The notes beneath the pieces are model-generated. The model was not told where the DNA came from, did no database searches, and saw only the letters and a program-made list of their open reading frames with translations. Below, piece by piece: positions 15,974-26,000 of a stretch of DNA of 64,000 nt. The stretch comes from DYFT01 sp041695085 (lineage in GTDB: Bacteria > Bacteroidota > Ignavibacteria > UBA10030). Numbering within the stretch: position 1 is the stretch's first letter; every line of letters starts with the position of its first letter. A program made the position numbers and the translations under genes. The stretch covers positions 124,001 to 188,000 of the forward strand of contig JBGFRO010000006.1 of the NCBI GenBank assembly GCA_041695085.1. The letters are read 5' to 3'.

Positions 15974-17608
15974 ATGAAAATGCTCATGCTATGTGTGGTG
16001 TTTTGTTTCGTTGCAGTGATGGCGCAGGAGCAGACCGTGATAACCGGATCGCTCCTTGGACACGACGGTAAACCCATGCTAAAGGGACACGTTCACATCC
16101 TCAAGCCCGGTCAACAACGTCCGGTGGCGTCGGTGGAAGCGACGAAGGAGGGTTCGTTTGAGATCAAGACAGGTGAGACCGGAGTTCTCCTCATCCAGGG
16201 GACAGGTGTGAACCATCTGCAATTACAGACTGCCCTCATCATTGAGAAACCGACCAAGGTGGAGATGGATCTGCAGCTCGGCACATTCCGCTACCCACCA
16301 GAGATAACACAGGTCAAGATCATGGGGGACTTCAACAACTTCAGTTTCAATACCGCGCGGCAAATGGAGCGTCAGCCGGATGGTACCTTCGCCGCGGAAT
16401 TTGAAACCACGGCCGAGAAATTCAAATACCAGGTGTACGGAATTGCGAGTCCTCCCCACAGCATCAATGGAACACACTCGGAAGACTTTGAGTACGATGG
16501 AGGGGGTGATTATCGCTCCGTCCTCACACCGCAAAATGGAAAAGTGCGCGTGATCTTTGATCCGAAGAAGCTCGTTCGGTCGGACGCCAAGCCTGCTGTC
16601 CGTGTCAAGAACAATCCCTATTTGAACCGCGTTGCATCGATTGCTTCAGAGATGTATTTGCGCGACGCGACGTTCCAAGCTGCCATCGAGCAACATCGGC
16701 AGGCGGGAAAGGATATGAAGGAGTTCAAATACGATTGGTCATCTGAAAAGCTAAAACTCACAGGACAGATTGAGGCTGAGAAAGATCCCAAAGTCCGACA
16801 GCTTTTGTTCTTGAGTTACCTACGGCTTGCACAGCTTGGGGAACGGGACCTTGATGCGGGTTTGGCACTTCGCGCGCTGAATGAAATTCCACCCGAATCA
16901 CCTCTTTGGTGCGTAAGTCCGGTTCTCCTTCGCGTGGGTGCTTCCGTTGCTCGACTTTCAGAGGAGAAGACGAATGAATACTTGGAGGCGTTCTTGGCGA
17001 AGAATCCAGACAGGAATGCGAAAGGCTCGTTCCTTTTCAACGAAGCGATGGTGGCGCAAATGATGGGGAAAGCCGACATACTCAAACGATACTACAACAT
17101 TCTCGTGAACGAATACGGCGATACGCAATTTGGTCAAATGGCGAAAGCAAGGTTAAAGCCGGAGCTCACCATTGCTGTCGGAAGGCCTGTACCGGATTTC
17201 TCCGTCACGGCTTTGGAGGATAGTAAGAAGGTGTATTCCAAATCATCGCTGAAGGGGAAGTATTACCTCCTTGACTTCTGGGCCGTGTGGTGTGGACCGT
17301 GCATCGCGGAAATGGACTATCTTCACAAGGCGTATGAGAAGTTTAAGAACAAGAATTTCGAGATCTTGAGTCTCTCGTTCGATCCAAAACCGGAAGATGT
17401 TATCAAATTCAGGAATGAGAAGTGGAAGATGCCTTGGCTTCATTCGTTTGTGGAGGGGGGATTCAACAGCGATCTGGCAAAGACCTTCGAGGTGATCGGT
17501 ATTCCGAAGCCGATTTTGGTCGATAAAGACGGAAACATTGTCGCGATGGACATGGATTTGAGAGGAGAGCGGTTGGAGAAAACGTTGGCGAAAGTTTTGG
17601 GAGAGTGA
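15974..17608 (+). CDS. Exported TlpA/AhpC-type thioredoxin protein with N-terminal beta domains
   Basis: 544 residues from the ATG at 15974, which has AAAGGAGG upstream; the open frame from 15803 lacks this. A signal peptide (about 1-18) ends at VMAQ. Next is a beta-sandwich with HDGKPMLKGHVHIL, then a module with IMGDFNNFSF that resembles the GDFNNW strand of glycogen-binding-like (E-set) domains. A helical middle part (about 230-390) follows. The C-terminal TlpA domain (about 400-540) has WCGPC with Cys440 and Cys443, and the cis-proline in IGIPKPILVDKDG. It should act as a periplasmic thiol-disulfide reductase or similar. Such long TlpA fusions are common in FCB genomes, but their substrates are unknown. 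Confidence 0.85.
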   Translation: MKMLMLCVVFCFVAVMAQEQTVITGSLLGHDGKPMLKGHVHILKPGQQRPVASVEATKEGSFEIKTGETGVLLIQGTGVNHLQLQTALIIEKPTKVEMDLQLGTFRYPPEITQVKIMGDFNNFSFNTARQMERQPDGTFAAEFETTAEKFKYQVYGIASPPHSINGTHSEDFEYDGGGDYRSVLTPQNGKVRVIFDPKKLVRSDAKPAVRVKNNPYLNRVASIASEMYLRDATFQAAIEQHRQAGKDMKEFKYDWSSEKLKLTGQIEAEKDPKVRQLLFLSYLRLAQLGERDLDAGLALRALNEIPPESPLWCVSPVLLRVGASVARLSEEKTNEYLEAFLAKNPDRNAKGSFLFNEAMVAQMMGKADILKRYYNILVNEYGDTQFGQMAKARLKPELTIAVGRPVPDFSVTALEDSKKVYSKSSLKGKYYLLDFWAVWCGPCIAEMDYLHKAYEKFKNKNFEILSLSFDPKPEDVIKFRNEKWKMPWLHSFVEGGFNSDLAKTFEVIGIPKPILVDKDGNIVAMDMDLRGERLEKTLAKVLGE

Positions 17609-17795
17609 AGGGCAAACTACTTTTCACAAAGTATCGCTGGAGACCAAACGATGGATCGCCTTTCGTGTAATTTGAATGCTTAGGGAATTTCGTTACCTTT
17701 CACAGGGAGAGCTGGTCTCAAAAGAAGATGAGGTGAGAGCGAGACTCACATTGCGGGCGTCAAGCGTGGAATTCTACTGTTTGCCCTGAGCCATC

Positions 17796-18704
17796 ATGAG
17801 GGACATCTCGAACAAGATAACGACACTTCGTACCGCAACGGCCACTGCAACGCTTCACGTTGGACCTTCGACAATTCAGATGATTCGGGAGGGGAAAATC
17901 CCTAAAGGAGATCCTCTCCCGGTTGCCAAAGTAGCCGCCATTCAGGCCGCAAAAAACACCTCTCTCATTATTCCTTATTGTCACCCCCTTCCTGTCGATT
18001 ACGTCGCCTGCTCATTTGAATTAGATGAGAGATCGATCCAGATCACGACGGAGGTCAAGGCGATTTATAAGACGGGGGTCGAAATGGAAGCACTGACGGC
18101 TGCTTCCGTCGCTGCTCTCACGATCTACGATATGGTGAAGCAGGTCGACGAAGAGATGAGGATTGTCGAAATCAGGCTTGTCCAGAAGAAAGGTGGGAAG
18201 TCCGATTTTCAGACAACATTGAACCGCCGTCTTCAAGCCGGCGTGCTGGTCATCTCAGACAGCGTTTCAGCCGGTACGCGTTCCGATACGTCTGGGAAAG
18301 CCATTGTTGACCGACTGACGGAACGAGGGGTAGAAGTGAAGGAATTTCGCGTTGTTCCGGATGATGTACAGCAAATAGCAGAGGCACTGGTTCGGTACTC
18401 GGATGAAATGAAGCTCGATCTCGTCGTTACCACCGGCGGGACCGGCTTGGGTCCCCGTGACAAGACACCTGAGGCGATGGACCGCGTTGTGGAGCGCGAG
18501 GTTCCCGGCATCGCGGAGGCATCGCGTATCTACGGCCAGTCGCGGATCCCCATGTCTATGCTCTCGCGGGCGCGGGCTGGTCTTCGCCAGCGAACGCTGA
18601 TTGTGAATTTGCCCGGATCACAACGCGGCGTGGAAGAATCGCTCGATGCCATCTTGCCCGGTCTGTTTCATGCCTTCTTGATGATCGATGGAGGCGGTCA
18701 TTGA
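17796..18704 (+). CDS. moaCB: MoaC-MogA fusion, molybdopterin cofactor synthesis
   Basis: 302 residues. Residues 1-145 are MoaC (cyclic pyranopterin monophosphate synthase): a short N-terminus DISNKITTLRTATA, PYCHPLPVD and KTGVEMEALTAASVAALTIYD. Residues about 150-300 are MogA/MoaB (molybdopterin adenylyltransferase): GVLVISDSVSAGTRSDTSG, TTGGTGLGPRDKTPEA and NLPGSQRGVEES. An in-frame TGA three codons before the ATG fixes the start. Fusions of this kind (MoaCB) are known in several bacteria. The product feeds molybdopterin enzymes such as MsrP at 8.1 kb. No other moa gene is near. An inverted repeat GAGACCA/TGGTCTC (17640/17713) lies in the leader, without a recognisable riboswitch. Confidence 0.93.
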   Translation: MRDISNKITTLRTATATATLHVGPSTIQMIREGKIPKGDPLPVAKVAAIQAAKNTSLIIPYCHPLPVDYVACSFELDERSIQITTEVKAIYKTGVEMEALTAASVAALTIYDMVKQVDEEMRIVEIRLVQKKGGKSDFQTTLNRRLQAGVLVISDSVSAGTRSDTSGKAIVDRLTERGVEVKEFRVVPDDVQQIAEALVRYSDEMKLDLVVTTGGTGLGPRDKTPEAMDRVVEREVPGIAEASRIYGQSRIPMSMLSRARAGLRQRTLIVNLPGSQRGVEESLDAILPGLFHAFLMIDGGGH

Positions 18705-18707
18705 ACA

Positions 18708-19329
18708 ATGAGCGGGATGCGGGGCGGTATGAAGCGGATTCTCACAACCATCGCACTTCTCACCCTCTATACACTCTCCCCATTGATTGCGCAGCACTCC
18801 GATTCGTACGATGCAGCGAAGCTGTACCGAGGCGAATCGACACGCTTGTCGCAACATCTCAAATCTTCGAAGCTTCTCTCGCCGGGTCAGGAAGGTTTCG
18901 ACGTTGTCTAGTACAAACTCGATCTGCAGATCATCACCTCCCCAAATCCCTGGTTCGGGGAAATGTGGAGGTCGATCCATTCGGCTGGATTTTGAAGGAG
19001 GTCGAGCGAACGGCGGTGAGTGTCGATGACCGGCAAGGTGATCGCTTTTTCTTTGCACTTGGCCAGAATTACCCCAACCCGTTCAATGATAGGACGGTCA
19101 TCCCATTCAACTTGAATGAAAGAGGAAGAATCCGTCTGGAAATAATCAATCTCTTGGGAGAGCGAATAGCTACGATCGTACCCGACCACGAGTTTGGACC
19201 CGGCCCGCATCTCCTACAGTTTTCTCCCGATGAAGCAGCGGGAAGAGGTGTCGGAAGCGGCGTCCCTTCTACCGGCTGAGCGTCGATGGTCGCGCATCGG
19301 AGCTACGAAAGATGATCCACATGCATTGA
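18708..19329 (+). pseudogene. Remnant of a secreted, T9SS-sorted enzyme (perhaps M1-like peptidase)
   Basis: The 5' part (18708-18911) encodes a signal peptide (MKRILTTIALLTLYTLSPLIAQ-like) and GQEGFDVV, then an in-frame TAG and YKLDLQI. FDVxxYKLDL is how the N-terminal domain of M1-type peptidases often begins. About 40 nt later, in another frame, comes VDPFGWILKEV, typical of the end of the same class. It continues into a T9SS sorting domain with ALGQNYPNPFN and LEIINLLGERIATIV. A second frame change near 19255 separates the final SVDGRASELRKMIHMH, stop at 19327-19329. So there is one nonsense codon, one large internal deletion and one frameshift. The M1 assignment is tentative; the T9SS tail is clear. 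Confidence 0.8.
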
Positions 19330-19354
19330 GAGGGGGGAATGATGAAGCGGTTTA

Positions 19355-19383
19355 TTGCATGCAGAGCAACTTCGTGGTATATT
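19355..19383 (+). promoter_or_regulatory. Promoter of carB
   Basis: TTGCAT (19355-19360), 17-bp spacer, TATATT (19378-19383), with a leader of about 36 nt to the TTG start at 19426. Confidence 0.55.
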
Positions 19384-19425
19384 TGCATCTGCTTTTGAAC
19401 TCTCCATTCATTTCGGTCACAGGAA

Positions 19426-20898
19426 TTGCCGAAACGTACTGATATTCACTCCATTCTCATCATCGGTTCAGGACCCATTGTCATTGGTCAGGCATGTGAA
19501 TTCGACTATTCGGGAACACAAGCCTGTAAGGTACTGAAGGAGGAGGGATTCCGAGTCATTTTGATCAACAGTAATCCCGCCACGATCATGACCGATCCCG
19601 AGCTCGCCGATGCCACGTATGTCGAACCCATTACCCCCGCTTTTGTAGAAAAGATCATCGAGAAAGAGAAGCCGGACGTCATCCTGCCCACGATGGGAGG
19701 ACAAACGGCGCTCAACACCGCCGTAGTGTTGGCTGAAAACGGAGTGTTGAAGAGGTATGGCGTCGAATTGATTGGCGCGAAGCTCGAAGCGATTAGATGC
19801 GCTGAGGACCGGGAACTGTTTCAAGAGGCGATGGAGGAGATTGGACTTGAGACCGCGCGCGGAGCGTTTGTTCACTCTCTCGAGGAAGCACTCCGAGTTG
19901 CGGACGACATCGGATTTCCTATCATCATTCGCCCCTCCTTTACATTGGGTGGAACGGGGGGAGGGACTGCTTACAACATGGAAGAGTTCCGCACGAAGGT
20001 AGAGCATGGCCTTGCATGCAGTCCCATCAGTCAAGTGCTCATTGAAGAATCGGTTCTGGGATGGAAAGAATATGAGCTCGAGGTGATGCGTGATCTGAAA
20101 GACAACGTCGTCATCATCTGCTCGATTGAAAACTTCGATCCCATGGGGGTGCATACCGGAGATTCGATCACCGTCGCTCCTGCGCAGACGCTCACCGACA
20201 AAGAGTATCAAACCATGCGCGATGCCGCGAAGAAGATCATTCGAAGGATCGGCGTGGAGACCGGCGGATCAAACATTCAATTTGCTGTGAACCCGAGCGA
20301 CGGTCGGATGATCGTGATTGAGATGAATCCGCGCGTCTCCCGATCCTCGGCCCTCGCTTCCAAGGCCACCGGTTTCCCGATTGCAAAGATTGCCGCGAAA
20401 CTGGCGGTTGGTTATACGCTCGATGAGATTCCGAACGACATCACGAAACAGACGCCCGCTTCGTTCGAGCCCACCATCGACTATTGCGTCGTGAAGATCC
20501 CTCGATGGGATTTTGAGAAGTTCAAAGGGGTGGACGATACCCTCGGAGTACAGATGAAGTCGGTGGGAGAGGCGATGGCAATCGGGCGAACGTTCAAGGA
20601 AGCGCTGCAGAAAGCGCTTCGCTCTCTCGAACAGGGGAGATTTGGACTCGGGGCGGACGGGAGGGACGTGCTTGATGTCCGGATGTTGCCGGAAGGCAAG
20701 AGACCGGAGTGGAAAAAGAAGGTTCTTGATCGGATGAAGATGCCGAAGCCGGATAACATCTTCTACCTCCGTTACGCGTTTCAACTCGGTTCGACGATCC
20801 AAGAGCTTCACCACATCACCAAGATCGATCCGTGGTTTCTCTATAACATCAAACAGATTGTGGATTTTGAAAAAGAACTGTATGCCTACCGTGCGTAG
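19426..20898 (+). CDS. carB: Carbamoyl-phosphate synthase large chain, N-terminal half
   Basis: 490 residues. The start is TTG at 19426, giving MPKRTDIHSILIIGSGPIVIG, the canonical CarB N-terminus. This half holds the carboxy-phosphate ATP-grasp domain: EFDYSGTQACKVLKEEG, PTMGGQTALN, FPIIIRPSFTLGGTGGG and IEMNPRVSRSSALASKATG. It ends with IDPWFLYNIKQIVDFEKEL, inside the oligomerisation domain. A TAG at 20896-20898 separates it from the C-terminal half, which follows immediately in the same frame. It makes the carboxyphosphate intermediate for carbamoyl phosphate (arginine and pyrimidine synthesis). carA is not in the window. Confidence 0.93.
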   Translation: MPKRTDIHSILIIGSGPIVIGQACEFDYSGTQACKVLKEEGFRVILINSNPATIMTDPELADATYVEPITPAFVEKIIEKEKPDVILPTMGGQTALNTAVVLAENGVLKRYGVELIGAKLEAIRCAEDRELFQEAMEEIGLETARGAFVHSLEEALRVADDIGFPIIIRPSFTLGGTGGGTAYNMEEFRTKVEHGLACSPISQVLIEESVLGWKEYELEVMRDLKDNVVIICSIENFDPMGVHTGDSITVAPAQTLTDKEYQTMRDAAKKIIRRIGVETGGSNIQFAVNPSDGRMIVIEMNPRVSRSSALASKATGFPIAKIAAKLAVGYTLDEIPNDITKQTPASFEPTIDYCVVKIPRWDFEKFKGVDDTLGVQMKSVGEAMAIGRTFKEALQKALRSLEQGRFGLGADGRDVLDVRMLPEGKRPEWKKKVLDRMKMPKPDNIFYLRYAFQLGSTIQELHHITKIDPWFLYNIKQIVDFEKELYAYRA

Positions 20899-22758
20899 AT
20901 GATTCATTCTGTCGGTAGAGCGAATGTTGAGGGTATGAAAGCAAGCGAGAAAACGGCGTCACTCCAACGCATCACTAAAGAGGTCCTTCTCAAGGCAAAG
21001 CAGTACGGGTTTTCCGACCGTCAGCTGGCCTACATCTGGAATACCTCCGAAAAGGTTGTCCGAGAGCTGAGGCGTAAATTCGGCGTAATTCCCGTCTACA
21101 AGACGGTTGATACATGCGCGGCCGAGTTTGAAGCGCACACGCCGTACCACTATTCGACCTACGAACAGGAAAACGAGTCGCTCCGAAGTGATCGGAAGAA
21201 GGTGATTATTTTGGGGGGCGGGCCCAACCGGATCGGTCAAGGGATTGAATTCGATTACTGCTGCGTGCACGGTGTGTATGCATTAGAGGAGGAGGGGATT
21301 GAGACGATCATGATCAACTGCAATCCCGAAACGGTCTCCACCGACTATGACACGACGGACAAGCTCTACTTTGAGCCGCTCACGCTTGAAGACGTGCTGA
21401 ACATCTGCGAGCATGAGCAGCCGATGGGCGTGATTGTGAGCTTCGGAGGCCAAACGCCTTTGAAGATCGCCAAGGCGCTGGAGGAGAACGGTGTGCATAT
21501 TCTTGGAACGTCACCGGAAGGAATCGACTTAGCGGAAGACCGTGAGCGCTTCGGAGCGTTGTTGCGGAAACTACAGATTCCGCATCCGAAGTACGGTACG
21601 GCGTACTCCATCAGTAACGCGGTTCTCGTGGCGGAGGAGGTTGGGTATCCGGTGTTGGTTCGCCCTTCGTACGTCTTGGGCGGACGAGCGATGGAGATCT
21701 GCTACAACAGCGCTGCGGTGAGGGAGTACATGAAGAAGGCGGTGGATGTATCGCCGGAACACCCCGTATTAATTGACCGCTTTCTTGAAGATGCCTTCGA
21801 GTTCGACGTCGATGCCGTGTGTGATGGGAAAGATGTGTTGATAGGGGGGGTGATGGAGCACATCGAAGAGGCAGGTATTCATTCGGGAGATAGTTCATGC
21901 GTCATCCCGCCCTACATGATCTCTGAGAAGAATTTGGAAGAGATCAAGGCTTACACCGTGAAGCTCGCGAAGGCACTGAATGTCGTAGGGCTGTTGAACG
22001 TGCAATACGCGATGAAGGATGGAGTGGTGTACGTTCTTGAAGTGAATCCAAGAGCGTCACGGACGGTTCCGTTTGTAAGCAAGGCCATCGGACTTCCACT
22101 CGCGAAGATCGCGGCGAAGGTCATGGTTGGACGGACGCTGAAAGATTTGGGGGTGAAGGATTTCGATTTTCGAAAAGTCAAACACATTTCCGTGAAAGAG
22201 GCGGTGTTCCCCTTCTCGAAGTTCCCGCGCGTGCCTGTTTTTCTCGGACCCGAAATGCGGTCGACCGGCGAGGTAATGGGAATCTCCTCGGCCTTTGGTG
22301 GAGCGATCGCAAAAGCTCAGATGGGTGCAGGTAATACGTTGCCGGTAGAAGGAAGGATTTTTATCAGCGTGAACAATAGTGACAAGAACGAAATCACTCT
22401 CCACATTGTACGCGATTTCCTGAAATTGGGATTTTCGATCGTGGCAACCGAGGGGACGGCACGATTCCTGCGTGAGCACGGCATTCCTTCCGACGTTGTC
22501 TTCAAAGTGAACGAAGGTCGGCCCAACGTTGTGGATTTGATCAAAAACGGTCAGATTCAGCTCGTCATCAATACACCCTTGGGCGAGGAGTCGAGGTACG
22601 ATGAATTCGCCATCGGTTGGGCGTCCATCGAAAACAAAGTCTCGTTTATCACAACCCTCTCTGCCGCAGCAACTGCTGTGAAAGGAATTGAGCGGCAGAA
22701 ACAGGAGGGCTTTACCGTCAAAAGTCTCCAAGAATATCACAGCGAAATTGAGGCGTAG
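20899..22758 (+). CDS. carB: Carbamoyl-phosphate synthase large chain, C-terminal half
   Basis: 619 residues, in the same frame as the N-terminal half and touching it (TAGATG). An extra segment of about 20 residues with no counterpart in full-length CarB precedes KQYGFSDRQLAYIW, the rest of the oligomerisation domain. Then come VDTCAAEFEAHTPYHYSTYE, LGGGPNRIGQGIEFDYCCVH (carbamate-phosphorylating ATP-grasp), VRPSYVLGGRAMEI and VLEVNPRASRTVPFVSKA. The C-terminal MGS-like allosteric domain has VATEGTARFLREHGI. An alternative start is the ATG at 20935. Together the halves have about 1109 residues against 1073 in E. coli. Split carB genes are known in some archaea and in Aquifex, so both products may be functional. 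Confidence 0.9.
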   Translation: MIHSVGRANVEGMKASEKTASLQRITKEVLLKAKQYGFSDRQLAYIWNTSEKVVRELRRKFGVIPVYKTVDTCAAEFEAHTPYHYSTYEQENESLRSDRKKVIILGGGPNRIGQGIEFDYCCVHGVYALEEEGIETIMINCNPETVSTDYDTTDKLYFEPLTLEDVLNICEHEQPMGVIVSFGGQTPLKIAKALEENGVHILGTSPEGIDLAEDRERFGALLRKLQIPHPKYGTAYSISNAVLVAEEVGYPVLVRPSYVLGGRAMEICYNSAAVREYMKKAVDVSPEHPVLIDRFLEDAFEFDVDAVCDGKDVLIGGVMEHIEEAGIHSGDSSCVIPPYMISEKNLEEIKAYTVKLAKALNVVGLLNVQYAMKDGVVYVLEVNPRASRTVPFVSKAIGLPLAKIAAKVMVGRTLKDLGVKDFDFRKVKHISVKEAVFPFSKFPRVPVFLGPEMRSTGEVMGISSAFGGAIAKAQMGAGNTLPVEGRIFISVNNSDKNEITLHIVRDFLKLGFSIVATEGTARFLREHGIPSDVVFKVNEGRPNVVDLIKNGQIQLVINTPLGEESRYDEFAIGWASIENKVSFITTLSAAATAVKGIERQKQEGFTVKSLQEYHSEIEA

Positions 22759-22931
22759 GGCCTGCGAGGAAGATATTCATACCCTTCCTACATTTTCAAT
22801 CGTCTAATATCCATCAAAGACGGACCAGCAGAGCGCGTCGTTGGCGGAAAGTGTAATCTCTCTCGATTTTTTTAGGGCGGACCAGTCAGTTACCTTCTAT
22901 CCCCTAAGTGCTTAGAAACACCCTATAATCC

Positions 22932-22960
22932 TTGACTTCTAACAAGGAATAGGTTAAATT
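22932..22960 (+). promoter_or_regulatory. Promoter of the TPR-barrel-Ton operon
   Basis: TTGACT (22932-22937), 17-bp spacer, TAAATT (22955-22960), with a leader of about 45 nt. The 170 bp upstream, after carB, hold only a weak stem (AGGAAG/CTTCCT at 22767-22789) and two copies of CGGACCAG. Confidence 0.55.
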
Positions 22961-23010
22961 TAGCCGTTAACTCAATCATCTCAAACTATACTTTAAGCTC
23001 GGAGGGTTAG

Positions 23011-26000
23011 GTGTTTGGAATGATGAAAGTGCGGAGCGTGCTCAAGCTTACGAGTAGAGTTTTCCTTTTCCTCCTCCTGAATCACCCCATACCGACCGTT
23101 TTTGCCCAAGAATTGCCGACTCCCCAATCTTCGATCGCCGAAGAGCAGGACTATGCCTTTGCCTATGGTCTTTATAAGGACGGGATGTTCCAAATGGCGG
23201 TCGAGCAGTTCAACGAGTTTCTTCAGAAGTATCCGACCAGTCTCAAGCGGCCCGATGCCTATTTTCTAAAATCGGAGTGCCTTTTTCAGCAGGGACAATT
23301 CGAGGCCGCAGTGAGAGAGTTTTCACGCTTCGTCAATGAGCATCCCACTTCAAATCTTGCAGATAACGCTTACTTTCGTTTGGGCGATACATATGTAAAG
23401 CTTCAGAGGTACGACCAGGCAATTCGTGCCTATAAAGCTGTTCTCGATTTCTATCCGGACAGCGACCTAGCGGGAGAGGCGGCCTATTGGATCGGCGAGA
23501 CGTACGTGAAGAGCCAAGAGTACGACCATGCGCTCAAGTACTATTCACTCGCCTTTGAAAACTATCCCAACAATCGGCTGCGCGACTTTGCATTGTATTC
23601 TATTGCGTGGACGCATCAAAGAAAAGGGGAGTACGCAAAGGCGGCTGACGCGTACCGACGGGTGGTGAAGGAATTCCCCGAAAGCAAGCTTGTAGCGACA
23701 TCAAAGGTTCGGATCGGTGAATGCTATTACTATACGAAAGAGTACAAACGAGCAATTGACGAACTCAGCGCCTCGTTACCGACCATTCAGGGGGCAGAGC
23801 AACAAGGGGAGGCGAGGTACCTCATCGCCGAATCGTACTATCATCTGAATGATTTCGAAAATGCCCAGAGGAACTATGAGCAATTTCTGCGTGATTTCCC
23901 CGATCACAAGCTGACCCGCGAGGTGGTGTACTCGCTCGGCTGGACATTGCTCAAACTTGGGGAGTATACCAAATCGGCAGAAACATTTCACCGACTCGTC
24001 GATGGAAACGACGCGATGGCTCACGCTGCCCTCTTCCGACGTGGCGTGGCGGAAAAGCTCGCCGGCAACCGTGCCACGGCCTTGCAAACGTTCACTCAGG
24101 TGCATGCTTTACAACCGACCGGGGAGTTCGCTGATAACGCTCTCTACGAAATCGGTTTGATGTATTTCCAGGAAAAGAAGCAAAGTGAAGCAAAACCGTT
24201 CTTCCAGCGGGTGACGTCGGAATACAAATCGAGCGATGTGCTGGCGGACGCGTATCAGATGGTTGGCGAATGTTTGTTGGCTGAAGGGAATTACGATGCG
24301 GCACGGGCATCGTTTGCCAGTGCTGCGGCCCACCCGCACGCATCGTTCGAGGTCAAAGTCGCGTCTCACTACCAAATCGGTTGGTCATTGTTCAAGGCGA
24401 AGAAGTTCTCTGAGGCCGCCGCTCAGTTTGCGAAATTCGTCGAAACATATCCTCAGCATGCTCGAACAAGCGAGGCGCTCTACTGGCTGGCCGAATCCGA
24501 ATACCATGCCGGCAACTATAAAGGCTCGTTGAAGCATTACCAGTTATTGGCTGATCGACAAGGTCATCCCCGACGCGAAGAAGGGATGTACGGTGCTGCC
24601 TGGTCGCATTTTAAGCTAAAGGATTATCCGAAAGCAACCCTTGCTTTCGAGCGGCTCATTGCGGCTTATCCCAACGGCAAGTTCTCGTTCGACGCGCGGT
24701 TGAGACTTGGCGATTCGTACTTCTTCCAGAAGGAATACGCCAAAGCAGGTGGAGTCTATCGCACGGTCGTTCGGCTCTTTCCGAGACACGAGGGGGTCGA
24801 TTATGCGATCTACCAACTGGCGCAGACGCACTTTCGGGCGAACGAATTCGAGCAGGCGAGTCAGCAGTTCTCCAACCTGATTGCAAACTATCCTCGCTCT
24901 GCTCTTGCCGACGATGCACAATACGCGCTCGGATGGATTCACTTCCAACGCAAGCAATATCAAGCGGCGATACGTGAATTCGAAGTTGTGCTGGCGCGAT
25001 ATCCGGAGAGTGATATTGCTCCACGTGCGCAATATAGTATCGCAGACGCGTACTACAATCTGCAACAATACGAACAAGCGGAAAAGGCCTATCGAGAGGT
25101 TCTGAGAAAGTATCCATCGAGTCAATATGTGCTGGATGCTATGACGGGGATCCAATATAGTCTTGTGGCGTTAGGTCGGCCGGATGAAGCCGTTGCCGCA
25201 ATCGATGCGTTTGTGCGGGAGAATCCGCAATCGTCCATTGCAGAACAACTCTCTCTCCGAAAAGGGGACCTGCTCTACGGTCAGAAGCAATACCATGCCG
25301 CCGTGGCGCAGTATCGTGCCTTTGTGGAGCGGTATCCTCAATCCAACAATCGCGGCACTGCGCTGTATTGGATGGGGAAAAGCCTTGCAGCCTTGAATCG
25401 GTTCTCCGAAGCGGCCGCAGCATACGACCAAGCCTCCTCGTCGCGTGGTGTGTTGGAGAAGATCAAGGCGAGCGCTTTGCTTGATGCGATCGGGATCTTT
25501 CTTCAGCTTAAGAATTTCGAACAGGCCTACAATCTGATCGCACGGGCGGAGAAGGAGTTGGCAACGACGGAGTGGGCTCCAGAGGTTGCCTATTTGAAGG
25601 GTTCACTATTCTTCGAAAACAACTCTCTCACCGATGCGAAATCGCAGTTTGAGTTCGTTATCTCAAAATACGGAACGACCGCTCAAGCTGATAAAGCAAG
25701 GGTCGGTTTGGTTCGCATCCATCTTCGCAATCGCGAATACGCAGCTGCACAGACGCTTGCGCAGCGGGTTGCCACATCACGGACCGATGAGATCGGGGCG
25801 GAGGCGTTGTATTTGACCGGCGTGGTGTATTTCGAAAACAAAGACTGGAAGAACGCAGAAACGGCGTTTCTTCGGATGCGGTACGTCTTTCCGTCACATG
25901 AGATGTGGTTAGTGAAAGCGTATCTTTCGCTCGGTCAGGTGTATGAGGAAATGAGAAACACCGCAAAGGCTCGCGAAGCATATCAGAACGTCCTCAAGCT

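Noticed and set aside
17640..17719. Inverted repeat GAGACCA/TGGTCTC in the moaCB leader as a molybdenum-cofactor riboswitch
   Set aside because: Arms of 7 bp 66 nt apart are not enough, and I could not match the conserved elements of the Moco RNA motif.
20896..20898. TAG in carB, and TAG in the relic at 18909, as sign of stop-codon recoding
   Set aside because: TAG ends intact genes in the window (herA at 8028-8030, carB C-half at 22756-22758, the first ABC gene at 454-456), so it is a normal stop.
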